Under the pieces are notes generated by a model that ran no database searches, was not told the origin of the DNA, and was given only the letters and a program-made list of their open reading frames with translations. Of a stretch of DNA of 59,139 nt, positions 47,980-56,425 are shown piece by piece (the first letter of the stretch is position 1; each line of letters begins with the position of its first letter). The stretch is from CAVVVS01 sp963751355 (GTDB lineage Bacteria > Bacteroidota > Ignavibacteria > Ignavibacteriales > Ignavibacteriaceae), in assembly GCA_963751355.1 (NCBI GenBank), contig CAVVVS010000035.1, positions 1-59,139 on the forward strand, written 5' to 3'. Made by a program: the position numbers and the translations under genes.

Positions 47980-48690
47980 ATGAAACATTTGGTATTAACG
48001 ATATTGGTTGTATGCATGGCAGGTATAGTCGCATGTAAAAAATCCGAACAACCTAAACAAACTAAGCAAAGCTTGAAAGAACTACCAGCAGGGGTTCATG
48101 CCGTTAAAGTACTTGATAGAATAGATGCATCCAGTTATTCATATATCGAGGTTTCGGAAAACGGAAATAGTTATTGGATTGCAGCACCTCAAATAAAAGC
48201 AAGCAAAGGTGACGAACTATATTATTCTCAAAGTATGGAGATGAAAAATTTTCACAGCAAAACATTGGATCGCACATTTGACAAAATCCTCTTTGTCCAG
48301 GATATTTCCAAAAGTCCATCAGTCTCAACGGCAACCTCTTCACATTCAAGCGTAAATAATGAGCCTGAGGAAAGCATAAAAGTTAAACCTGCAAAGAATG
48401 GAAATACCGTGGCGGAGATTTTTTCCGATAAAAATAATTTAAGCGGAAAAGAAGTTACCGTACGCGGAAAAGTAACAAAGTATAATGCAAATATAATGGG
48501 ACGGAATTGGATACATATTCAAGACGGTACCAGTTCAGCCGGTAATTATGATTTGTTGATTACTAGTAATGAAACTGCAGCAGTGGGGGAAACTATAACG
48601 GCAACAGGAAAGGTTGCAACAGATAAAGATTTCGGAGCCGGTTACAAATATCCGGTTATGATTGAAAACGCAAAAATCAAAACCAAATGA
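47980..48690 (+). CDS. OB-fold (NrfJ/GW-like) lipoprotein
   Basis: A 236-residue lipoprotein (lipobox MAGIVAC, Cys19). Two parts: residues 38-105 carry GVHAVKVLDRIDASSYSYIEV...YWIAAPQIKASKGDELYY, a repeated small beta domain, and residues about 125-236 carry a second OB-fold-like domain (LSGKEVTVRGKVTKYNANIMGRNWIHIQDG, VGETITATGKVATDKDFGAG). This pair is seen in exported OB-fold proteins of the NrfJ-like group. Binding of a ligand or haem-protein assembly has been proposed for the family; function uncertain here. It is monocistronic. Confidence 0.85.
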   Translation: MKHLVLTILVVCMAGIVACKKSEQPKQTKQSLKELPAGVHAVKVLDRIDASSYSYIEVSENGNSYWIAAPQIKASKGDELYYSQSMEMKNFHSKTLDRTFDKILFVQDISKSPSVSTATSSHSSVNNEPEESIKVKPAKNGNTVAEIFSDKNNLSGKEVTVRGKVTKYNANIMGRNWIHIQDGTSSAGNYDLLITSNETAAVGETITATGKVATDKDFGAGYKYPVMIENAKIKTK

Positions 48691-49508
48691 ACCTTATTCT
48701 AAAAAGCACAAAATATTTCCTTTATTCATCGAAATTGATTGTTAAATTATTCCGGGAAAAAATACCTTGATAAATATTTATTATAAAAATGGGGATAGTG
48801 TCATAATATCGGTTAACAGTTTCCGTCTATGAATATTTCAATTATAAAATAATTATACAGTGTACTTGATTTTAAAAAGATTAAGCAATTCAGCTTTTAA
48901 TCATTATAAAATAATACATTAAAACAAAATTGGTATAAAAAATAATGTATAAATAATTATTGCATTACTTATTTTTATTAAATCAATGATATTTTGAATA
49001 AATTTTAATGTGTTATATAAGAATATTATAATTTGAAAATTGAATTTTTTTCACCATTTTTATTAAAATTCTTATTATTTTAAAAGAATGAGATTTTAAG
49101 AAAAAATAAAATACTGTTGACTTTTAAGCAGTTTTTTTAGACGTTACCGTAGCATTTTTAATTTAAAAAGGTTTTCAACGTACATTTAATTACATGGCTA
49201 GTATATTAGATGACATTTATATTGTCTTTAAGAAATATTATTTCCTATTTGAACTTGACAGCCCTAAGAATCAAATGAATCGTACACCCTTATTGTACGT
49301 TAACCCTGCTGTTGGGTAAAAGTATTAACATTCACAAACATCATAGGAGAGAGAATATGACCCGTGAAATTACTATTCCACTATTAATAAAATTTTGCCT
49401 CACTTTTTGTCCATAGTTGTTATTATAAAAGTAGAGAAAACATGGAATATCAAAACCTACACTTAGGCCTTTCGTCTATTTTTAAAATTAATTATTCAAG
49501 GAGGTTAT
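48691..49508. other. Long AT-rich leader region with a mini-ORF
   Basis: About 820 bp, extremely AT-rich from 48960 to 49250. A small frame with a strong ribosome binding site lies at 49357-49416. Just upstream (about 49288-49325) are two small stem candidates: cgtac/gtacg and taaccc/gggtaa. The region precedes the DUF4397 and TonB receptor genes and may contain their promoter and a structured leader. Confidence 0.55.
49357..49416 (+). CDS. 19-residue mini-ORF with strong ribosome binding site
   Basis: MTREITIPLLIKFCLTFCP, preceded by ataggagagaga 4-5 bp before the ATG. It reads like the first half of a signal peptide that stops early, so it may be the start of a gene now interrupted, or a leader peptide of the downstream envelope operon (next ATG 49509). 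I favour a relic signal peptide, but the intact ribosome binding site makes a leader possible. Not a recognised family. Confidence 0.45.
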   Translation: MTREITIPLLIKFCLTFCP

Positions 49509-50240
49509 ATGAAAAAAGCTGATAAAAAGAAGCTTTTATACTTAATCAGTGTCAGCTTAATATTCTTTCTGGTAAGCTGTGTTGATACGAATATTACCAA
49601 TATTCCTGAAACAATAAACTACCAGAGTCAGGTGAGCGTTGCAAACTTAGCTGCCGATGTTGGTTCTGCAACTGTTAAGTTAAATGCACAATCAGGGTCT
49701 GTAGCTGACTTTGGTGCTGTTGCATTTGGAACTGCAAGTGCTTATAAACTTATACCAGCGGGTAATAAAACTCTAGCCATCTCTTATAGTGGCGGTGCGA
49801 AAGATAACGGATTTAAACTATTTACGGATGTTGATTATAAAATTAGATTAATCCTGGTGGGAGATAATACAGCTAGAGAAGTAATAAAAGTAATTCAGAG
49901 AAATTATAATAGTACAAAAAAAGATACAAGCCTATTCCCGGCTGGTTACGGACAAGTAACATTCTTTAACGGTTCTCCGCAAGATACTCTTAATTCAGTC
50001 GATGTAATTACCGGTGGTGATACCACAAATCATGATTTGTCTGGTCTTGTTATGGGAGAAGGTTCAGGCACATACTTGAAGCTTAAAACCGGTTCATACA
50101 AATTCGATTTTATGGTAGGGTCCGGAGCTAATAAAAAGATAGTTTCAGTATCCCAAAATTTATCTGATATGGGCCGTTATACGGCAGTTATATATGATAA
50201 TCATAGCAGTCTGAAATCTAAAGTATTTACCGACGATTAG
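49509..50240 (+). CDS. DUF4397-domain lipoprotein
   Basis: A 243-residue exported lipoprotein (FLVSC lipobox, Cys24) with a DUF4397-type beta domain: VSVANLAADVGSATVKLNA, AYKLIPAGNKTLAISY, DVDYKIRLILVGDN, and repeat-like elements VTFFNGSPQDTLNSVDVI and YLKLKTGSYKFDF later. The start has GGAGG 6 bp upstream (caaggaggttat). It is followed 33 bp later by the TonB receptor and probably is its partner lipoprotein, in a SusD-like position but without SusD fold. Substrate unknown. Confidence 0.87.
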   Translation: MKKADKKKLLYLISVSLIFFLVSCVDTNITNIPETINYQSQVSVANLAADVGSATVKLNAQSGSVADFGAVAFGTASAYKLIPAGNKTLAISYSGGAKDNGFKLFTDVDYKIRLILVGDNTAREVIKVIQRNYNSTKKDTSLFPAGYGQVTFFNGSPQDTLNSVDVITGGDTTNHDLSGLVMGEGSGTYLKLKTGSYKFDFMVGSGANKKIVSVSQNLSDMGRYTAVIYDNHSSLKSKVFTDD

Positions 50241-50273
50241 AAACAAAGTTTTAAAATATACGGAGGAAAAAAT

Positions 50274-52868
50274 ATGTTTCGTAAAATTTTTACATTAATC
50301 GTTTTATGTTCCATAGTCGGTACTTTAACATTAGCGCAGACTACTGGTAGGATAACCGGAAAAGTTATAGATCAGCAAAGCGGTGAACCTCTAGTAGGAG
50401 CTAATATATTAATAGTAGGTACAAGTTATGGCGCAGCGACGGATGTTAACGGAGAGTACCTGATTTCACAAGTACCCTCAGGAACTTATAATATCAGGGC
50501 ATCTTATATAGGATATCAAAATGTAGTTATTCGAGGGATTAACGTAGTATCAGGATTGACCCAGAATGTCGATTTTAAACTACCTTCATCAACAATAGCT
50601 ACACAAGAAGTCGTTATCGTTTCAAAAAAGCCCTTGATTCAAAAAAGTGCTACTAATGCAATAAGGATTGTCAGTTCTGAAGATCTTCAATCTTTACCTG
50701 TTAGAGATATTGGTGAGATAGTCGCACTTCAACCCGGTGTTGTTCAACAGAACGGTTTAACTTTTATACGTGGAAGTAGACCCGATGAAACAGGTTATAT
50801 GCTGGAAGGCGCCGATGTAAAGAACGTCTTAAGCAGAGACGGCGGTTCTCTGATTGAAACTACACCCGATGCTTTACAGGAAATTCTTGTTCAAGCCGGT
50901 GGTTATACAGCGGAATACGGAAATGCCAACGCAGGTATTGTATCGTCAGATTTTAAAACCGGTACAGACCAATATCATCTTTCTTTAAGAGCAGAAACAG
51001 ATAATTTTGGCAACTATCCCGGTAAGAAATTCTTAGGCACTTATTCGTACGGATATTCCGACTATGTAGTAACTTTAAGTGGCCCTATTTATACAAAGAA
51101 AGTTAAATTATTTTTATCCGGCGAAAATTATTTCGTTCGTGATTATGCTCCACACTTTTTCGATTCCAATCCGGCAACATTCTCTGACGGAGCAGCTTAT
51201 GATACAACGAAAGTATACGATACCGGTTTCTACGGTGGAAGTACCAGTGATTACCAATATTTGAAATGGGATGGCGGTAATATCCCCGGAAGAATGCAGA
51301 ACCGTTACACTGTTAACGGAACAATCTTGTATAACGACAACCCTTTAACAATTAGAGTGGCTGGAGCTTATACATTTCAGAAACAACGTACTAACGGTCC
51401 TACCGTAATCAATTTGTTTGATACGCAGAGATTACCCGTTAATGATAATTCAAATATACTGTTGAGTGCAAAGGGTACTTATTTGCTGTCTGCCAACTCA
51501 TTTTTAGAAGCTAATATCAATTATTATGACAGGCATTCTAAAACATACGATCCTTACTTTAAAGATAATTTCCTAAGTTACGATGATAGTTTATTGAACG
51601 CACAATACGGTTTTCAGTTTTTTAATTCCGTAACACCCCCCCTATCATATGATTTTTATGGTTTCCCGTTCAATCGTCCGGGTGCAGTATTAACCGGATT
51701 TATAAAAGATCATAATAGTTATATGGGAGGTTCAGTTTCTTATACGGCACAAGTTGAAAAACATTCATTAAAAATCGGTGGTTCTTATCAAAGGTGGACA
51801 ATCAGGCACTGGGGTAATGGTTCCCCGAGTACTACATTATCCACAATATTGCAAAACCCAGATGCAGCAGCAAATAAAGATTCAATGAAGGCACTTATAG
51901 GCAACACTCTATATCGTGTTTTTAATAACTATGGTTACGATGTATTTGGTAATGAAATAGATTCCGGTCCTTTTGCTCCTAAACATCCGGTTCTTGCTTC
52001 AGGTTATGTAGAAGATAAAATTGAAATCAGTGATTTAATTATAAATGCCGGTTTACGATATGATTTTATAAATATGGATAGCTGGGCATGGACGAATCCT
52101 CTGTTACCTTCGGTGAATGATCAGACACATTTGATACCAGATTCGGCACTAACAACGGGAACAAAGTATAGTTATGTTTCACCGAGGTTAGGCTTTTCAT
52201 TCCCGGTTACCGACAGAACAGTTTTCCATATGCAGTACGGCAAGTTTGTTCAGGCTCCAAGTTTGGATGTAGCCTATCGAGGTATGTATCAGGCATCGGA
52301 AATAATAACCGGTACCAACCTATTTACAAACCCGATTGCGTATAATCCTCAGCCAATTAGAACAACTCAGTATGAGGTAGGCTTTTCACAACAATTTACA
52401 GATTTTGCCGCCTTTGACGTGACTGCATTTTATAAGGATATTAAAGGACAATTACAGTACGCGGCTATACAAACCGAACCCGGAGCTCCACGTAGCAAAT
52501 ATAATGCATTTGTTAATCAGGACTTTGCAACGACGGAAGGTCTCGAGTTAAGTTTCAAACTGAGAAGAATAGACCGTGTAAGAGCAGAAATTAATTATAC
52601 GTTTTCAAATGCTGAAGGAACAAATTCATTTTCCGGCAGCGGTATAGGCGCAACTGAAGTTAATGGTAATGTCCCTACAGTATTAATCCCCTTAACATAT
52701 AATCAAACTCATAGAGGTTCTATAGTATTTGATTACAGATTCGGAAAAGATGACGGTGGTCCAATCCTTCAACAATTGGGTCTGAATTTCTTGTTTACAT
52801 TTAATAGTGGTCATCCGTTTATCGATCTTATCTGGACAACACTAAAGGTAGTTATTAGAAGCAATTAA
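50274..52868 (+). CDS. TonB-dependent receptor, C-terminus lost by fusion
   Basis: Outer-membrane receptor: signal peptide (1-20), carboxypeptidase-regulatory-like domain (about 22-110; GRITGKVIDQQSGEPLVGANI, YNIRASYIGYQNVVIRGI), plug (about 115-235; VVALQPGVVQQNGLTFIRG-like and YTAEYGNANAGIVS) and a long barrel with FTLENFG/NYPGKKFL and SPRLGFSFPVTDRTV segments. Homologues continue past NFLFTFNSGHPF with several more strands. Here, after GHPF, the frame changes to IDLIWTTLKVVIRSN and stops, a tail without barrel character. So the last ~100+ residues are missing and the product should not fold. The upstream part is a SusC-like partner of the DUF4397 lipoprotein. The tail marks the joint with the Firmicutes segment. 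Confidence 0.88.
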   Translation: MFRKIFTLIVLCSIVGTLTLAQTTGRITGKVIDQQSGEPLVGANILIVGTSYGAATDVNGEYLISQVPSGTYNIRASYIGYQNVVIRGINVVSGLTQNVDFKLPSSTIATQEVVIVSKKPLIQKSATNAIRIVSSEDLQSLPVRDIGEIVALQPGVVQQNGLTFIRGSRPDETGYMLEGADVKNVLSRDGGSLIETTPDALQEILVQAGGYTAEYGNANAGIVSSDFKTGTDQYHLSLRAETDNFGNYPGKKFLGTYSYGYSDYVVTLSGPIYTKKVKLFLSGENYFVRDYAPHFFDSNPATFSDGAAYDTTKVYDTGFYGGSTSDYQYLKWDGGNIPGRMQNRYTVNGTILYNDNPLTIRVAGAYTFQKQRTNGPTVINLFDTQRLPVNDNSNILLSAKGTYLLSANSFLEANINYYDRHSKTYDPYFKDNFLSYDDSLLNAQYGFQFFNSVTPPLSYDFYGFPFNRPGAVLTGFIKDHNSYMGGSVSYTAQVEKHSLKIGGSYQRWTIRHWGNGSPSTTLSTILQNPDAAANKDSMKALIGNTLYRVFNNYGYDVFGNEIDSGPFAPKHPVLASGYVEDKIEISDLIINAGLRYDFINMDSWAWTNPLLPSVNDQTHLIPDSALTTGTKYSYVSPRLGFSFPVTDRTVFHMQYGKFVQAPSLDVAYRGMYQASEIITGTNLFTNPIAYNPQPIRTTQYEVGFSQQFTDFAAFDVTAFYKDIKGQLQYAAIQTEPGAPRSKYNAFVNQDFATTEGLELSFKLRRIDRVRAEINYTFSNAEGTNSFSGSGIGATEVNGNVPTVLIPLTYNQTHRGSIVFDYRFGKDDGGPILQQLGLNFLFTFNSGHPFIDLIWTTLKVVIRSN

Positions 52869-52870
52869 TA
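52800..52870. other. Junction between two taxonomically different sequences
   Basis: Left of about 52820 the coding sequence belongs to a Bacteroidota/ignavibacterial TonB receptor; right of it everything is Bacillaceae-like. The 15-residue tail IDLIWTTLKVVIRSN could be the C-terminal end of an undecaprenyl-phosphate sugar transferase (compare LDLKI-x-x-T-x-K-x-V), which would place the start of the foreign sequence at 52824 or so; this is a weak guess. No repeat or attachment site is visible at the joint. Confidence 0.75.
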
Positions 52871-52886
52871 GGAAGCTATGTATTTT

Positions 52887-52922
52887 AAAAGCCACGTCCC
52901 TCATAGCAGGGAACGTGGCTTT
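52887..52922. terminator. Strong hairpin terminator, copy 1
   Basis: aaaagccacgtccc and gggaacgtggctttaa form a 13-14 bp stem with one bulged A and an 8-base loop (tcatagca). It lies between convergent coding ends (52868 on +, 53027 on -) and is rich in A on one side and T on the other, so it can end both. It is a near copy of the hairpin at 56383-56422, including the loop word tagcagg. Confidence 0.85.
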
Positions 52923-53026
52923 AATGACTGTTGAACAAATGTTTTACTCTACTATTAAAAAATCTGCGTCAAATTTATGAGAAAATAGAGGCCAGCCGGC
53001 TCAACCGCACTTTATCATTACGTGAT

Positions 53027-54095
53027 TTATTTAAACGATTCTGCTACCTCTAAAATTTTTTCTTTATACTTTGTTAATTCAGACACTCTATTAATATTAG
53101 AAGTAGTTCTATCTTCATCATTAAACTGAATGTACTTATTGTTTTCAGAATTAAGTCCTAAACGACATACCCATTTTCTAATATTATTATCTACGAGAAT
53201 ATTAAAGTAACTTTTATTGTCTCTATAAAATACACGTTCTTCATCAATAATTTCAGATAAGATAAGTCTTGCTATCGCGTAACCTTGTATCTCTTCTTCA
53301 GTAGTAATTATTTCTGGTTTTGACTCTTCTATTTCATCCTCGTTGGCTGACTCCAACTCTAAAGAAGCTTCTTCACCGCTAGTCGATTTTAATGCAGCAT
53401 TTAATTTATCATTAACCATCTCATTAATAAATTGCTTAAAGGATTTCTTAACGATTGGTTCAAACTGAGAAACTACATTTTTCGTTTTTCTACCTTCATA
53501 CACGTTATTAAGAATAAATTGAATGAAGTCCTCAGAAGGGTTATCCCATAGGCTTGATAATAATTCTTTGATTTTTCCAGTGTACTTTAATTCAGAAGCA
53601 GTATTAAAAATCTTATCCAAGATCAAAGTTATCTTTTCTAAATTTAGCAAGTTCATTTAAACTACTCTCTTTAATATCTGCTAAGTCAAAAGTGAAGAAA
53701 GGGGCTGCATCCATCTTGTTCTGCTCTTCTAAATCTGTGAAAAACTTGTATGTAACACCATTAGTCAAAATACCAAACTTAGCTTTAGTCGTACCGAAAT
53801 ATCTAAATAATTGAGAGTCATGTTTGGTTAACACCTCGGTTAAGCTTTTTGCTTCTATTAGAATAAGAGGTTCTCCTTCATCCATTATTGCATAATCTAC
53901 TTTTTCACCTTTTTTAATTCCCACATCAGCAATATACTCTGGGGTAAATTCTGCAGGATTGAAAACGTCATAACCAAGTATCTGAAAAAAGGGCATAATA
54001 ATACTAGTTTTAGTTGCCTCTTCAGTATGTATGTTTCCTCTCATATTATCTAAACGCTCAGATAAGTTTCTAATTTTTTCATTAAAATCTGTCAT
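53027..54095 (-). pseudogene. HsdR-N-like restriction endonuclease, frameshifted
   Basis: Two overlapping minus-strand frames (54095-53613 and 53656-53027) together form one ~356-residue family member. The first frame has the HsdR-N/type-I-restriction N-terminal nuclease domain: HTEEATKTSIIMPFFQILGYD, KKGEKVDYAIMDEG, LILIEAKSLTE (PD-(D/E)xK Glu and Lys in IEAK), GILTNGVTYKFFTD. The second continues with DKIFNTASELKYTGKIKELL, an acidic linker and a C-terminal domain (IARLILSEIID, RDNKSYFNILVDNNIRKWVCRL). The join needs removal of one G near 53622 (ctt-gga-taa becomes ctt-gat-aag). A stand-alone nuclease of this type is common near defence genes in Bacillaceae. Frameshift may be decay or a sequencing error. 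Confidence 0.88.
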
Positions 54096-54622
54096 ATGAA
54101 ACTCTCCTTCTAAGAATGTGTGTAATCGTAAAAAAGAATTTTTTATCCTCTATTACAAAATTATACATTATAGCTTAAAAATGAGCACGTCATAGATACG
54201 TGTTTATTTTTTATTAGTAGTCTTTTAACTTTTTCTATTGAGTTATTCTCTTCATTTCCTGTCCCGACGCTAATACTCTCTGCTCCTTTTTCTGTCTGTT
54301 TTGATTAACGAGATGCGAAGGTCAATTAGGAGAAAGAAAAACCAAGGAAAGCTCTAAATAATGGCTTATAAATTATGGACTAGTATTCTGTAAGCTCAAT
54401 CTAAAGTGATTTTAGTTTTGTTAACTCGGAATGTGCGCGTTTTAAATCAGGAAGGAAAATAAACAAATAAATAGTATATATTAATTTAAGAGGAAAAATT
54501 TAACTTAGTAGTACTAACATTTATAACACTTCAATTGAAAGCTTATAAGTCAATCATACCAAGGAATTTAAATTAAAATTTCTGGAATTTAATTTAGTGT
54601 AGTTTATAAAGGGAGTGGAGAT
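54096..54622. other. Divergent intergenic region
   Basis: About 530 bp between the HsdR-N-like gene (-) and the DUF1643 gene (+). No RNA, hairpin or coding frame that I can support; should contain both promoters. Confidence 0.5.
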
Positions 54623-55133
54623 ATGAAATTACCATCAGGGTGCAGATATTGGAAGCCCAATGAAATTGTAAATGTGGTATTTGATAAAAATGAGGAATAC
54701 AGATACCTTTTGGAAGTAATGGGAGATTAGTTCAAAGGCAGTAACATTCGTCATGTTAAATCCTAGCTATGCAGATTCCACTATTTATGATCTAACTTTA
54801 AACAGGTGTATTAATTTTTCTAAACTATGGGGATACGGCAAGATGAATATCGTGAATTTATTTGGATTGCGATCCTCAAATCCTAAGGTGTTATATCATC
54901 ACGATTCGCCAATAGGCACCGAGAATGATAAGTATATTTTGAAAGCTGCTGAGGAATCTAACTTAGTAATTTTTGCATGGGGTGAAAAGCACTGTAAGAT
55001 TAAAAATCGTAATAAAGAAGTTTTTCTTTTGCTATCAAATTATAATCCTCACTATATTAAGAAGACTATTAAAGGAAACTATCCAAGACATCCTTCCCGG
55101 CTTAAAAAAGACCTGCATCCAACACCTTTCTAA
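54623..55133 (+). pseudogene. DUF1643 protein, frameshifted
   Basis: The start ATG at 54623 (RBS ggagtggag 3 bp upstream) opens a 35-codon frame, MKLPSGCRYWKPNEIVNVVF, ending YRYLLEVMGD-stop at 54728. The next frame resumes at EISSKAVTFVMLNPSYADST and continues to 55133 with the DUF1643 core: LNPSYADSTIYDLTLNRC, IVNLFGLRSSNP, FAWGEK and HPSRLKKDLHPTPF. The break is at the GGG run 54721-54723 (one extra base). Full length would be about 170 residues, the usual size. The core is well conserved, so the loss is recent or an artefact. Function of DUF1643 is not established. Confidence 0.85.
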
Positions 55134-55178
55134 ATTAAGATTAAATCAAACAAAATGTTAATGGTACCAACAAAATAA

Positions 55179-56330
55179 ATGGAAGGACAGGAAGCGATGA
55201 GCCAATTTAGAAAGGTCAGGAACTCTAATCGTCTAGATGAAGCCAATTTAGATAGTATTTTGAAAAACAACATAAAAGTAACTGCGGAGGTTTATAGAAC
55301 TCAAGAAGAAATAATTGCCGCTGATCCTATCTACACAGAAGAACTATCGAATGGTCTACTACCAGGCGAGATACTCCTCATCAATTGGATATCAGGAAGA
55401 TCAAAGAACACTTATTTTCCTAGATACTTTGAGACAAATTATGAAATTAATGCAGAAAGCTCCTTGAATAAACTTATCAAAAAAGGATTCGTTACAGTGA
55501 GTTTAGCAAAAAATTCACTTTCTTCGCTTAAAGTACCAGAGTTAAAGGTTGCTCTTAAAACAAAGCAACTAAAAGTTGGTGGAAAAAAAGACGAGCTTAT
55601 TTCAAGAGTGTTAGATAACTTTACTAGAAATGAGATTGATTCCTTGGTAGGGGAGAAGGTTTTAATAAAAGCTACGTCAAAAGGTGAAAAAGCCTTAGAA
55701 GAGTTTTACTAAATTGTTCCTGCACACAGAAACGATTCCAAGGATGGAGTGTACAACGTTGCAAATGCGATTAGGCATGTAAGGGGATATGATTACAGAA
55801 GAAACAATGGGGATATTTCGTGGGCTTTGTTCTTACAGGCTTATATGGAACATGCTGAACAACGTAAGTATGGACTGATGAGAAATGATGTCCACAACTT
55901 AGCTATGCAACTGAATCGGGAAGGCAAGTACGAAGAGGCATTGTTCCTTTATTTAAGAGTCCTTATTTATGACACTAGTGGTTTGAGTAACAGTAAGCAT
56001 GTGGATCACCCAAAGTATATGATGTATGGAATGCCTTCGAGCAAGTCTATAAAAAGACTAATGAGTGAATTAAACTTAGATGAGCGAGAGTTGTTCTGTC
56101 ATTTTGAGGAGGTTTGGGGAAAGGGCAGATGGGAATTTATATTTCACTATCTTACAAAAGAGGAATGTTACCAATGTCTCATCAACTCCCTAAACCTCAA
56201 TGAAGAGAGCGTCGAGGACATTCTATATAATGCGTATGCTCGTGTTACCGAAGGTGAAACTGAAGAGTCTTTCCTTAAAGCTTATGGGGTTAAGTTTCCA
56301 TTTGATTTCGAAAAATTTAAAAAGGATTAG
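55179..56330 (+). pseudogene. SAP-domain protein with in-frame stop
   Basis: One gene of about 383 codons split by a TAA at 55710-55712. The part before has a SAP DNA-binding helix-extended-helix near residues 122-150 (LKVPELKVALKTKQLKVGGK, KDELISRVLDN) and ends ALEEFY; the part after, in the same frame, reads IVPAHRNDSKDGVYNVANAIRH and then the helical C-terminal domain (AMQLNREGKYEEALFLYLRVLIYDTSGLSN) of the Bacillus SAP-domain family, where EFY-Y-IVPAH would be expected. The stop thus replaces a tyrosine codon (TAC or TAT). The second half has an in-frame GTG (55749) but no ribosome binding site. Start may also be the ATG at 55197. Confidence 0.85.
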
Positions 56331-56382
56331 ATTTGTATTGAAGCTCCGAACTTACCGGTACGACATTCGCTCAATTAAATCA

Positions 56383-56422
56383 CTAAAGCCACGCTCCCGA
56401 CTAGCAGGAAGCGTGGCTTTAG
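56383..56422. terminator. Strong hairpin terminator, copy 2
   Basis: ctaaagccacgctccc (56383-56398) and ggaagcgtggctttag (56407-56422) pair over 16 bp with one mismatch and an 8-base loop (gactagca). It lies between convergent ends (SAP gene on +, M20 gene on -; the latter ends at 56426). Almost the same as the hairpin at 52887, so both may be copies of one terminator. Confidence 0.87.
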
Positions 56423-56425
56423 TGT

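Noticed and set aside
43757..49267. Shared 13-mer ttgacagccctaa at 43757 and 49255, both on the + strand, possible common operator
   Set aside because: A 13-base match between two places is expected many times by chance in a window of this length, and no wider similarity is seen around the two copies.
52887..56422. Near-identical hairpins as ends of a transposon or integron cassette
   Set aside because: No transposase or integrase between them and both sit at convergent gene ends, where a terminator is expected; kept only as a question in the findings.
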